A stretch of DNA of 64,000 nt from Variovorax paradoxus (GTDB taxonomy: Bacteria; Pseudomonadota; Gammaproteobacteria; Burkholderiales; Burkholderiaceae_C), in NCBI RefSeq assembly GCF_024734665.1, contig NZ_CP102931.1, positions 556,001 to 620,000 of the forward strand. The letters are read 5' to 3'. The notes below the pieces were generated by a model. The model saw only the letters and a list, made by a program, of their open reading frames with translations, ran no database searches and was not told where the DNA came from. This document shows positions 44,640-52,946 of the stretch, one piece after another. How positions within the stretch are numbered: position 1 is the stretch's first letter; each line of letters opens with the position of its first letter. Both the position numbers and the translations under genes were made by a program.

Positions 44640-45919
44640 ACACACTGATCACCAACGGCCGCGTCGTCGACCCCGCATCGGGCATCGACAAGAAGGCCGA
44701 CATCGCCATCGCCGACGGCAAGATCGCCGGCATCGGCAGCATCCCCGCCGGCTTCAAGGCCGAGCGCACCATCGACGCCGCGGACTGCATCGTCGCCCCT
44801 GGTCTCGTCGATCTTGCCGCGCGTCTGCGCGAACCAGGCTACGAGCACGAAGGCATGCTCGAAAGCGAAATGGCCGCGGCCATTGCCGGCGGCGTCACCA
44901 GCCTCGTGTGCCCGCCCGACACCGACCCCGTGCTCGACGAACCCGGCCTGGTCGAGATGCTCAAGTTTCGCGCCGAGAAGCTGCAGTGCGCGCGCCTGTT
45001 TCCGCTCGGCGCGCTCACGCGCAACCTCGCTGGCGGCGTACTGACCGAGATGGCCGAACTCACCGAGGCCGGCTGCATCGGCTTCAGCCAGGCCGACGTG
45101 CCGCTGGCCGACACGCAGGTGCTGCAGCGCGCGCTGTCGTACGCCAGCACCTTCGGCTACACCGTGTGGCTGCGTCCGCAGGACCGCGACCTCGGCAAGG
45201 GCGTTGCAGCCAGCGGCCCGCTCGCCACGCGGCTCGGCCTCGCGGGCGTGCCCGTGTCGGCCGAGACGATCGCCATCTTCACCATCGTCGAGCTGATGAA
45301 GGCCACCGGCGCGCGCGTGCACCTGTGCCGCATCTCCAGCGCCCGCGGCGTGGCGCTGGTGCGCGAAGCCAAGGCGCAGGGCCTGCCGCTCACCTGCGAC
45401 GTCAGCATCAATTCGCTGCATCTTGTCGACACCGACATCGGCTACTTCGACAGCCGCGCGCGCCTGAACCCGCCGCTGCGCCAGCAGGGCGACCGCGAGG
45501 CGCTTTCTGCCGCGCTGGCCGACGGCACCATCGATGCGCTGGTGTCCGACCACACGCCGGTCGAGGCCGACGCCAAGACGCTGCCCTTCGCCGAGAGCGA
45601 AGCCGGCGCGACCGGGCTCGAACTGCTGCTGCCGCTCGCGCTGCAATGGGGCGAGCGCAGTGGCGCGGGCGTGGCGCGCGCCATCGAGGTCATCACCTCC
45701 GCGCCGGCACGCCTGCTGGCCGCCGAAGACGCGGGCACCGGCATCGGCCGCCTGGTGGAAGGCGGCGTGGCCGACCTGTGCATTGCCGACCCCGGGCTCG
45801 AATGGCAGGTGCTGCCCGATGCGCTCAAGAGCCAGGGCAAGCACACGCCGTTCGCCGGCTATCCGATGCAGGGCCGCGCGCGGCACACGCTGGTGGCAGG
45901 CCGGGTCGTGCACGGCTGA
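44636..45919 (+). CDS. Dihydroorotase-like protein PyrC', metal site lost
   Basis: 427 residues, dihydroorotase/allantoinase fold. Active enzymes of this class have D-x-H-x-H-L-R-x-P-G; here the site reads [10 protein letters not shown], so both histidines are gone. The stretch normally HAED reads LRPQDRDL, the HHL block reads SLHL, and DHAPH reads DHTPV. It is therefore almost surely not a dihydroorotase. In Pseudomonas the equivalent inactive PyrC' is needed for assembly and activity of aspartate carbamoyltransferase, and the 4-nt overlap with pyrB fits equal synthesis of both chains. A true pyrC should lie elsewhere. Confidence 0.9.
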   Translation: MNTLITNGRVVDPASGIDKKADIAIADGKIAGIGSIPAGFKAERTIDAADCIVAPGLVDLAARLREPGYEHEGMLESEMAAAIAGGVTSLVCPPDTDPVLDEPGLVEMLKFRAEKLQCARLFPLGALTRNLAGGVLTEMAELTEAGCIGFSQADVPLADTQVLQRALSYASTFGYTVWLRPQDRDLGKGVAASGPLATRLGLAGVPVSAETIAIFTIVELMKATGARVHLCRISSARGVALVREAKAQGLPLTCDVSINSLHLVDTDIGYFDSRARLNPPLRQQGDREALSAALADGTIDALVSDHTPVEADAKTLPFAESEAGATGLELLLPLALQWGERSGAGVARAIEVITSAPARLLAAEDAGTGIGRLVEGGVADLCIADPGLEWQVLPDALKSQGKHTPFAGYPMQGRARHTLVAGRVVHG

Positions 45920-45946
45920 CAGACAGAAAGAAAGAACGACGCCCCG

Positions 45947-46693
45947 ATGGTTCATTCGTTGAAAGCCTGCTGGCGCCTGCTGCACGCGGTGGGGCATGCG
46001 CTGGTCGGCTGGTGGACGATTCGCTTCACCTTTCCCAGCCTCGAGCAGGCAGAGCGCAATGCGCGCGTGCAGGCGTGGTCGAAGCGCATGCTCGAGATCA
46101 TGGGCATCACGCTCAAGGTGCAAGGCACTCCGCCGCCCGAGGGGCCGGTACTGCTCATTTGCAATCACCTCTCGTGGCTCGACATCACCTGCCTCCATGC
46201 GGCGCGCCATGTGCGCTTCGTGTCGAAGTCGGACGTCAAGAACTGGCCGCTGATCGGCACGCTTTCCAACGGCTCCGGCACGCTCTACATCGAGCGCGAA
46301 CGCCGCCGCGACGCGCTGCGCGTGGTGCACCACATGACCGAGGCGCTGCGCAACGGCGATTTGATCGGCGTGTTTCCCGAAGGCACGACCAGCGACGGCC
46401 GCGGCCTGCTGCCGTTCCATGCCAACCTGCTGCAGGCAGCCATTTCCTCGGGTGCACCCGTGCTGCCCGCCGCGCTGCGCTTTGCCGATGCTGCTACCGG
46501 CGAGACCAGCCAGGCTCCGCGCTACATCGACGACGACAGCCTCGCCGCGTCGCTGTGGAACACCCTGCGCGCGCCGCCACTGCTGGCCATCGTGCGCTTC
46601 GGCGAGCCGCAGGACCCGCACGGCCGCGAGCGCCGCGCCTGGGCGCAGTCGCTGCATGAAGACGTGCAGCAGTTGCGCCGCGAAACACACTGA
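45947..46693 (+). CDS. plsC: 1-acyl-sn-glycerol-3-phosphate acyltransferase
   Basis: 248 residues. The acyltransferase motif H-x(4)-D is NHLSWLDI, followed by RERRRDALR and the FPEGTTSDGRGLLPFH glycerol-phosphate-binding block. It makes phosphatidic acid at the inner membrane; one N-terminal hydrophobic segment (LLHAVGHALVGWWTIRFTF) may anchor it. It starts 27 nt after pyrC' and is the last gene of the operon. Orphan plsC paralogues that acylate other lysolipids are an alternative. Confidence 0.88.
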   Translation: MVHSLKACWRLLHAVGHALVGWWTIRFTFPSLEQAERNARVQAWSKRMLEIMGITLKVQGTPPPEGPVLLICNHLSWLDITCLHAARHVRFVSKSDVKNWPLIGTLSNGSGTLYIERERRRDALRVVHHMTEALRNGDLIGVFPEGTTSDGRGLLPFHANLLQAAISSGAPVLPAALRFADAATGETSQAPRYIDDDSLAASLWNTLRAPPLLAIVRFGEPQDPHGRERRAWAQSLHEDVQQLRRETH

Positions 46694-46726
46694 AGTCAAA
46701 AAAAAGCGCTCCTCGAGGGAGCGCTT
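46694..46726 (-). terminator. Intrinsic terminator for leftward transcription
   Basis: Arms AAGCGCTCC (46704-46712) and GGAGCGCTT (46718-46726) close a 5-nt loop. A run of eight T follows only on the minus strand (complement of 46698-46705), so it terminates the leftward repeat-protein gene, whose stop is 147 nt upstream. It could still act weakly after plsC. Confidence 0.8.
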
Positions 46727-46873
46727 AACGACGCAGGAATGCGCCGTGAGGAGGAACCGGGAGCCCTTCGGCAAATGCTGCCTGCCGAAGACCTTCAAGC
46801 CTCCACTTTGACCGCGTGCGCGGCCCGTGCCTGCGGGATAAGGCAGGCCGGGCGCGTCGGTGCTTGCCTACAT

Positions 46874-49800
46874 TCAGCCCAGCAGGCCGTGCAGGATGTT
46901 GGTGACCGGGCTCACCACGTGGCTCACCGTCTGCTCGACCTGGCTGGTGATCGGCGTCACCACTTCGGTCAGGCCCGAGCCGACGGCATGGCCCGCGCCT
47001 TCGACCACGCTGGCCACCGTGTCGACCACCGGCGCCACGACACCCGTGGCCCCGGCCAGGATGTCCGTTGCCGGAGCCGCGGCGTGGGAGACCGTGCTGC
47101 CCGCGGTCTCGACTGCCGGAGCGACTGCGTCGCCCGCCGGCTGCAGGACGTTGGCCACGGCGCCGTCGCCGCCCAGTGCGCCGAGCAGACTGCCGACGAG
47201 ACCGTCCGCGCCCAGCAAGCCGCCGACCAGGCCGTCGCCGCCCAGGAGGTTGCCCACGATGCCGTCTTCGCCGAGTACGCCGCCGAGCAGGCCGCCACCG
47301 CTGCCACTGCCGCCGCCAAGTACGCCGCCAAGGAGGCCATCGTCACCCAGGACACCGCCCAGGAGACCGCCGTCGCCGCCGGTCACGCCGCCGAGCACGC
47401 CACCCAGCAGGCCGTCGTCACCCAGGACACCGCCCAGGAGACCGCCGTCGCCGCCGGTCACACCGCCGAGTACGCCACCCAGCAGGCCGTCGTCGCCCAA
47501 GACACCGCCAAGGAGGCCACCGTCACCGCCGAGTACGCCGCCCAGCAGACCGCCTTCGCCCAAGACGCCACCGAGGAGGCCACCGTCGCCGCTGAGTACG
47601 CCACCCAACAGGCCGTCGTCACCAAGGACACCGCCGAGGAGACCACCGTCACCACCGAGTACGCCGCCCAGCAGACCGCCTTCGCCCAGGACACCGCCGA
47701 GGAGACCGCCGTCGCCGCCGAGCACTCCGCCCAGCAGGCCGCCATCACCCAGGACCCCGCCGAGGAGGCCGCCATCGCTGCCAAGCAGACCGCCCAACAG
47801 ACCACCGTCGCCCAGCACGCCACCGAGCAAGCCGCCATCACCGCCCAGCAGGCTGCCGAGCGGGCCTTCGGCGCCGAGAAGGCCGTCGTCGGCCAGAACA
47901 CCGCCCAGCAGGCCGTCGTCACCGAGAAGGCCGCCAAGCAAGCCGTTATCGCCCAGCACGCCGCTGAGCAGGCCGCCATCTCCTCCGAGCAAACCGGCCA
48001 GGGGTGTCTCGCTCAGCAGGTCGCCGACCACGCCGTCGGGTCCGAGCAGACTGTCGACCAGCCCGCCTCCGCCGAGCAGGCCGCCGGTGAGGCCGTCGCT
48101 GCCCAGCAAGCCGGCGAGCGAGCCGTCGCCGCCGAGCACGCCGCCCAACGGGCCATCGTCGCCGAGGAGGCCGCCAACACCACCGAGCACGCCGCCAAGC
48201 AAGCCACCGTCGCCGCCGAGCAGGCCACCCAGCAGACCGTCGTCACCCAGCACGCCGCCGAGCAGGCCGCCGTCGCCGCCGAGTACGCCGCCAAGCAGGC
48301 CATCATCGCCCAGGACGCCGCCGAGGAGACCACCGTCGCCGCCGAGCAGGCCACCCAGCAGACCGTCGTCACCCAGCACGCCGCCGAGGAGGCCGCTGTC
48401 ACCGCCGAGCAGGCCACCCAACAGGCCGTTGTCACCCAGGACACCACCGAGCAGACCGCCGTCACCTCCAAGCAGACCGCCAAGGAGCCCGTCATCGCCC
48501 AGCAGTTGCCCGATCAGACCGTCTTCGCCGAGCACGTTGCCCAGCAGGCTGCCGTCGCCCAGCAGGCCTTCGAGCACCTGTCCGACCACGCCGTCGGTGC
48601 CGACCAGTTCGTCCACGAGGCCGTCGATGCCAAGGCCGGTGGTCACGCCGCCGAGCAGGCCTTCGCTGCCGAGCACGTTTTCGAGGATGTTGCTCAACGC
48701 ATCGGTCAGGTAGTCGACCTGGCCGATCAGCGACCCGACGAGCGCGTCTGTCAGGCCATCGCCCAGCAGGCCGTCCACCACGGGGGTGAGCACGCCGCCG
48801 ATGTTGACGGCCAGGTTGTCGACGGTGTTGTCCAGCGGATCGAAAGCGTTCGGGTCGTCCGGCCTGAACTCGTTGCCCGCGATCGGCGAGAGCACGTCGT
48901 CCAGCAGATCCGTGAGGCCGTCGGCCGCGGGCATCAGCGATGCCAATGTGCCGGAGGAACTGGCGGCGACGCTTCTTGCCGCGGCGGCGCTGCCACCTCC
49001 GAGGCCGAGGACGTTGTCCAGGGAGCCGAGCAGATGGCCGGCGAGGCTGTCGCCTGGATCGAGCAGGTGGTCTGCATCAGCGTCTGCATCGGCGTCCGCG
49101 TCCGCGTCGGCATCAGCGTCCGCATCGGCATCGGCATCGGCGTCTGCATCGGCGTCTGCATCCGCATCCGCATCCGCATCCGCATCCGCATCCGCATCCG
49201 CATCAGCGTCAGCGTCAGCGTCAGCGTCAGCGTCAGCATCACCGTCCGCATCCGAGTCTGCATCTGCATCCGCATCTGCGTCGGCATCGCTGTCGCCAAC
49301 ACCCGGAACGAAGAACGGAACCGCGCCGCCGTCGCTGCCGCCGCCACCGCTCAGCGCCGCGCCGAGCGCGACGGCACCCAGTGCGCCGAGCGCGAATTCA
49401 CCCAGGCCGATGCCGCTGCCGGCGGCGGTCTTCTTGCTCACCGCAAGCGCTGCGGCTTCCGCGTCGCTGTCGGGCGAAGTCACTTCCAGGTCGCCCGAGG
49501 CCACGTCTACATTCACCTGCTCGAGGCCGCTGGCCAGCTTGGTCGTGCTGATGGTGGCGTCGGTGCCGCCCGTGAAGACGCCGGACAGCGGCGCCTTGTT
49601 GGTGGCCGATCCGGGAAAGAGAACGTTGGCGTGGCCGTCCTGCGGAACGATCACGCGGTCGCCGGCCATCAGCGCCTGGCTGCCGTCGACGGGAATCGAG
49701 ACGCCGTCGCGCATGAGGACCGTGCCGGGCGTGGCATTCGAAAGCGATCCGATGCCGGCCGGTGCCGCGGGCTGAACTGCGGCGGCGCCAGTCCCCATGG

Positions 49801-49900
49801 GGGCAATCGGCTTCACTGTCGCCTGGGCGATGACCACCGGCGCAGCACCGTTGTCGGCGCCTCCGGCGATCGAAGAAATCGATGCATTGGCATCCGTCAT
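46874..49900 (-). CDS. Giant-repeat surface protein candidate with Asp-Ala linker and Gly-Leu repeats
   Basis: 1008 residues, with GAGGAG 7 nt before the ATG. Residues 1-50 are Ala-rich; 55-130 ([31 protein letters not shown]) resemble the retention module of LapA-like adhesins, which hold the protein in its outer-membrane exporter. A Gly/Ala hydrophobic stretch follows ([17 protein letters not shown], about 158-174). Residues ~203-276 are almost pure Asp-Ala alternation. Residues ~433-910 are 10-11-residue repeats of type [21 protein letters not shown]. The C terminus (~915-1008) is Val/Thr/Ala-rich and helical in look, without RTX nonapeptides. There is no Sec signal peptide. Type I secretion or a collagen-like bacterial surface class are options; function unknown. 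Confidence 0.8.
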   Translation of the reverse strand: MTDANASISSIAGGADNGAAPVVIAQATVKPIAPMGTGAAAVQPAAPAGIGSLSNATPGTVLMRDGVSIPVDGSQALMAGDRVIVPQDGHANVLFPGSATNKAPLSGVFTGGTDATISTTKLASGLEQVNVDVASGDLEVTSPDSDAEAAALAVSKKTAAGSGIGLGEFALGALGAVALGAALSGGGGSDGGAVPFFVPGVGDSDADADADADADSDADGDADADADADADADADADADADADADADADADADADADADADADADADADADADADADHLLDPGDSLAGHLLGSLDNVLGLGGGSAAAARSVAASSSGTLASLMPAADGLTDLLDDVLSPIAGNEFRPDDPNAFDPLDNTVDNLAVNIGGVLTPVVDGLLGDGLTDALVGSLIGQVDYLTDALSNILENVLGSEGLLGGVTTGLGIDGLVDELVGTDGVVGQVLEGLLGDGSLLGNVLGEDGLIGQLLGDDGLLGGLLGGDGGLLGGVLGDNGLLGGLLGGDSGLLGGVLGDDGLLGGLLGGDGGLLGGVLGDDGLLGGVLGGDGGLLGGVLGDDGLLGGLLGGDGGLLGGVLGGVGGLLGDDGPLGGVLGGDGSLAGLLGSDGLTGGLLGGGGLVDSLLGPDGVVGDLLSETPLAGLLGGDGGLLSGVLGDNGLLGGLLGDDGLLGGVLADDGLLGAEGPLGSLLGGDGGLLGGVLGDGGLLGGLLGSDGGLLGGVLGDGGLLGGVLGGDGGLLGGVLGEGGLLGGVLGGDGGLLGGVLGDDGLLGGVLSGDGGLLGGVLGEGGLLGGVLGGDGGLLGGVLGDDGLLGGVLGGVTGGDGGLLGGVLGDDGLLGGVLGGVTGGDGGLLGGVLGDDGLLGGVLGGGSGSGGGLLGGVLGEDGIVGNLLGGDGLVGGLLGADGLVGSLLGALGGDGAVANVLQPAGDAVAPAVETAGSTVSHAAAPATDILAGATGVVAPVVDTVASVVEGAGHAVGSGLTEVVTPITSQVEQTVSHVVSPVTNILHGLLG
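47170..48600. repeat. Minisatellite-like repeat tract coding Gly-Leu-rich units
   Basis: About 1.4 kb of imperfect tandem repeats inside the 1008-residue gene. The common period is 30-33 bp, paired into a 63-bp doublet (21 residues). Units near 47300-47700 are more alike than those near 48500, and two copies carry the insert [11 protein letters not shown] in a row. Antisense frames stay open throughout because of composition. Confidence 0.85.
49071..49293. repeat. Hexanucleotide repeat coding Asp-Ala
   Basis: More than 30 degenerate 6-bp units (GATGCG, GACGCT, GACGCC and similar on the coding strand) encode DADADA with rare S or G. Change in copy number would keep the frame and only alter linker length. 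Confidence 0.9.
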
Positions 49901-50308
49901 GGCAGTCTCCTCGGTGGTGGGACTTACTGACGGGGCAACTTGCGTGCCGCATCTTCGTGATGCATCGAGCGCGCAGGCGCCGAACGTGCAAGCTATTGAT
50001 TCATATGAATTTTTTGCCGGATCGGTGCCGCGACGGGTGTCGGCGAAAGCCCTTTGCTGAGCGCTCTTCGGCGCTTGTTACGTAGCGTTGTTACGCGCTG
50101 GGGTCGTAACGAATGCTCGCGTAATGGCAGGTGGCCGGGTTGCTTGCGGGTCCGGCTCATGCAAAGCCAATGCACCCGCCGAAGGCTTCGGCTGTGGATT
50201 GTGCTACCCGACCGGATCACACTGGAGATGCGCATGGGCGTGGCGCATTTCTTCACCATACGCTGCCGCGCCTCGTGAGTTCGGGCATCGATAACTAGCG
50301 CACACCGG
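49901..50308. promoter_or_regulatory. Upstream region of the repeat-protein gene
   Basis: 408 bp without a convincing gene. It holds an AT-rich palindrome ATTCATATGAAT (49999-50010), about 100 bp before the repeat-protein start, and two direct copies of TTGTTACG (50075-50082 and 50088-50095, 13 bp apart) with an inverted CGTAAC at 50105-50110. The repeat copies look like a two-site regulator target. Confidence 0.35.
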
Positions 50309-50482
50309 ATGATCGCCACCCTGGAGGAGCTGCAGTTTCTTCAGAAGATGCCGGTCAAGGGCAAGTACGCCGTCGCACCCAAGCTGGTTGGATTGGCGAT
50401 CACGCTGGAGGACGTCGCGTCGATGGTGCGGACACTGACGACATATGCAAATCGCATCGAGTGGGCGATCCATCCCAGGTGA
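50309..50482 (+). CDS. Hypothetical small protein
   Basis: 57 residues, MIATLEELQFLQKMPVKGKY at the start and IEWAIHPR at the end, with a balanced helical composition and no signal peptide or membrane segment. No ribosome-binding site is clear. It lies between the repeat-protein promoter region and a LysR gene convergent to it, 33 bp from that gene's stop. It might be the remnant of a longer gene. Coding status is uncertain; an 89-residue frame on the other strand at 50204-50473 is less protein-like. Confidence 0.35.
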   Translation: MIATLEELQFLQKMPVKGKYAVAPKLVGLAITLEDVASMVRTLTTYANRIEWAIHPR

Positions 50483-50515
50483 GATCTGGGCGGATGCAGC
50501 CCCTTGAGTCGATCC

Positions 50516-51424
50516 TCACGACTCACGTGCTCCCGTTGTTTTTGACTCGTTCCCGACGATGTCGCGAACGAGCTCCAGGAATCCGATCGCGATTCTGGGC
50601 GCATCAGGCAGGTAGACAGCAGTGATCAGCAGCGGCGGGGCTCGAAACGGGCGAAGCACATTGGAAGGGTGTGGTCGATGTGGGTTCCTGATCATCGACG
50701 CGGGGACGAATGTGCAGCCAATTCCGATAGCGCTCAAAACGAGCATGGTGGAGCGACTGAACACCAGCGCCCCGATCTTTGGTTCCATGCCCTGCAGACG
50801 GAAGGCTTCGCGAATGATGTCGTGGCCGTGCGATGACCACATCGGGTCGCCGAGCAGAAGTTCCTGGTCGGTGAAATCCTGGCAATCGAGCGTGTCTTTC
50901 TCCGCGAGCGGATGGCCGCTGCGCATCGCCGCCAGCCAACCGTCGGACCACAACACCTCCGTCAGCAGCGACTCCGACAGGTCGACGACCGGCAGAATCA
51001 GGGCCAAGTCGAGCTCCCGTCGCTGGAGCGCCGCTACCAGTGCGGAAGATGAGTCTTCGACCAGGTGCACCTGTGTTGCGGGATACCGCTCCTTGTGTGC
51101 GGCAAGAAAATGCGTGAGCCGGTTGGTGACGGCCTCTTCGCACACACCGAGCCGCAGCTCACCGCCTTGGCCACGCGCTGCGCTTGCGGCTTGCGTAATG
51201 GCGCTCTCATGCATCTGCAACATTCGTTTGGAAGCTGCCAGATATTCCACGCCCGCCGGCGTCAACCGGAAGGTCGCGTTGCCCTTCCGCTCGATCAGCC
51301 TTGTACCCAGCTCGCGCTCGATGACTCCGGCGTGAGACTTGAAGTGCGGCCAGGCTGATGGCGCGTCGCCTCTTTCGAGTGCCTGAGCAAACTCGATGAA
51401 GTAGTGGAGCTGGCGCAGATTCAT
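50516..51424 (-). CDS. LysR-type regulator with shortened helix-turn-helix
   Basis: 302 residues. The effector domain is ordinary LysR (ELRLGVCEEAVTNRLTHFLAAH, VDLSESLLTEVLWSDGW). The DNA-binding end is odd: MNLRQLHYFIEFAQALERGDAPS goes straight to AWPHFKSHAGVIERELGTRL, about five residues shorter than the standard helix-turn-helix, and the usual S-QPALS core reads AWPHFKSH. DNA binding may be altered or lost. It starts inside the stop of the upstream LysR gene (ATGA). Confidence 0.85.
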   Translation of the reverse strand: MNLRQLHYFIEFAQALERGDAPSAWPHFKSHAGVIERELGTRLIERKGNATFRLTPAGVEYLAASKRMLQMHESAITQAASAARGQGGELRLGVCEEAVTNRLTHFLAAHKERYPATQVHLVEDSSSALVAALQRRELDLALILPVVDLSESLLTEVLWSDGWLAAMRSGHPLAEKDTLDCQDFTDQELLLGDPMWSSHGHDIIREAFRLQGMEPKIGALVFSRSTMLVLSAIGIGCTFVPASMIRNPHRPHPSNVLRPFRAPPLLITAVYLPDAPRIAIGFLELVRDIVGNESKTTGARES

Positions 51425-52326
51425 GTGGACGAATCCGGTCGTTGCGAGGATGCCAGTCGGAGGCCGACCCTCTCGGAGGCCTCGTTCAACGGGTGATCTG
51501 CGGCGGGGGCCGGGGCAACCACGCCGATCTCGAGGCTGGGTGCAAGAAAGGGCACCATGCTCATGCCAGGCAGGTCGAGGAGCCGGAGTGATTCGGGCAC
51601 GAAGGCAATTCCTCTGCCGGTTGCGGCAAGCACCATCATCGTCGAGCGATGCTTGGCGCGAACGACGCTGGGGGCCGGCATCCCGCTCTGACCGAACGCT
51701 TGCTCAATGAGTTGAAGGCCGGCGCCGGGCTCATCTCTTTCCCCGAGGATGAGCGACTCATTGGTCAAATCAGCCGGACTCAGTTGCGAGCGATTTGCGA
51801 GGCGATGCCCAGCGGGCAGCACCGCAAGCCAGGACTCGGCCCAACGATGTACGACTTGCAGCCCCTGAAGATCCATCATCAGCGGAACGAAGGCGAGATC
51901 GATCACTCCTGCACGGACAAACTGCACGAGCTCTGCGGGCGGCAACTCGACAAACCGCAGCATCAGGTGGTCCAGCTGTGCACACGCGCCAAGCGTATGC
52001 CACACCGGACTCCCAGTGGCTACATCCTCGCAAAGCCCGATCTTGACGACTGCTGTGTGCCCGTTTGCGACATCCAGTGCCGACTGCCGGGCCATGCGCA
52101 ACTGGACGACCAGTTGCTGGGCTGCAGGCAGGTAGCAAGCGCCTGCAGCGGTCAAACCAACGATGCGGTTCTGATGACGCTGGAGGAGTTCGAAGCCGAG
52201 CTCCGTCTCCAGGACCTGGAGTTGCACGCTCACCGCAGGCTGCGTCACACCAAGGCGTTTGGCTGCCAAACGAATGTTCAATTCGGCGGCGACCACAACA
52301 AAGGTCTCGAGGCGGCGAAGCTCCAT
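51421..52326 (-). CDS. LysR-type transcriptional regulator
   Basis: 301 residues with a standard N-terminal helix-turn-helix (MELRRLETFVVVAAELNIRLAAKRLGVTQPAVSVQLQVLE) and a periplasmic-binding-like effector domain (VVKIGLCEDVATGSPVW). It is divergent from the SnoaL-like gene, so it probably controls the SnoaL-ABC operon. Its stop overlaps the second LysR gene by 4 nt, so the two regulators are made together. ATG 52326 starts on the helix-turn-helix; the frame open to 52461 is not needed. Confidence 0.9.
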   Translation of the reverse strand: MELRRLETFVVVAAELNIRLAAKRLGVTQPAVSVQLQVLETELGFELLQRHQNRIVGLTAAGACYLPAAQQLVVQLRMARQSALDVANGHTAVVKIGLCEDVATGSPVWHTLGACAQLDHLMLRFVELPPAELVQFVRAGVIDLAFVPLMMDLQGLQVVHRWAESWLAVLPAGHRLANRSQLSPADLTNESLILGERDEPGAGLQLIEQAFGQSGMPAPSVVRAKHRSTMMVLAATGRGIAFVPESLRLLDLPGMSMVPFLAPSLEIGVVAPAPAADHPLNEASERVGLRLASSQRPDSST

Positions 52327-52473
52327 TTGCCATCCAGCAGGCGGGCGGGTCCGCCAGGTTATCGCGTCATAAGAATGCAGATGTTGCCCCCGGACGCCCC
52401 CCGCCCATAACCTTCGGCAGCTGGCTTTACCCCATGAGGCCGGCCATTCTAGTAACCACATTCAAGGAACCCA

Positions 52474-52902
52474 ATGAGCCCCAAGGAAATCGTCGAGGCG
52501 TGGCACGTCACCTGGCGTACGGACGTGGCCGAAGCAAACAAGCTCTACCTCGCGGAGAACGTCAAGGTGCTGCTTCCGGGCGCGAAGGCCGTCGTCGGTT
52601 GGGAGGCGGCAAACGCGCATTTCCTGCGCGTCGCCGCAGGCCTGAATGCCCAGACCCTGATCATGGATCCCGCCTATATCGTTTCGATCAGCGAGGGCAA
52701 CAAGGTCGCGCGCCGATTCTGGTTGGACATCGAATCGACGGACGGCAGGAAGTGCGAGATGTTCGTCTTCAACTTCTACATCGTCGAAGACGGAAAGATC
52801 GTTCATTTCGAGGAGCACTTCGACACCTACGCGCGTGCCGGCAGCACGGACCTGTCCGCGTACCGCAAGGACCATGACCCGAAGGCCTGGATCATCCACT
52901 GA
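52474..52902 (+). CDS. SnoaL/NTF2-like protein
   Basis: 142 residues with a cone-shaped NTF2-like fold predicted from MSPKEIVEAWHVTWRTDVAEANKLYLAENVKVLLPGAKAV and the C-terminal FYIVEDGKIVHFEEHFDTYARA. Families with this fold include isomerases, hydrolases and binding proteins; no catalytic residue is certain. AAGGAA lies 11 nt upstream. It is the first gene after the LysR pair, 44 bp before the ABC ATPase gene, so probably acts on the compound the transporter brings in. Confidence 0.75.
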   Translation: MSPKEIVEAWHVTWRTDVAEANKLYLAENVKVLLPGAKAVVGWEAANAHFLRVAAGLNAQTLIMDPAYIVSISEGNKVARRFWLDIESTDGRKCEMFVFNFYIVEDGKIVHFEEHFDTYARAGSTDLSAYRKDHDPKAWIIH

Positions 52903-52946
52903 GTCCCGCGTCTACCACGTCGAGCACCACGAGGCATTGAAAGCAC

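Noticed and set aside
44636..45919. Calling this gene an active dihydroorotase
   Set aside because: All four metal or substrate histidine blocks are altered.
47170..48600. Possible CRISPR array because of regular repeats
   Set aside because: Period of 30-33 bp has no unique spacers; units are continuous coding repeats in one frame.
46739..49930. Open plus-strand frame of over 1000 codons opposite the repeat protein
   Set aside because: It has a monotonous Ala/Gln/Val/Thr and Gln-Ala composition imposed by the repeats, no ribosome-binding site, no fold-like blocks, and lies exactly antisense to a gene with a good ribosome-binding site.
50204..50473. 89-codon minus-strand frame opposite the small 57-residue gene
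   Set aside because: Cys/His/Arg-rich with no ribosome-binding site; ends over the neighbouring promoter region. The opposite small frame looks more protein-like, but neither is certain.
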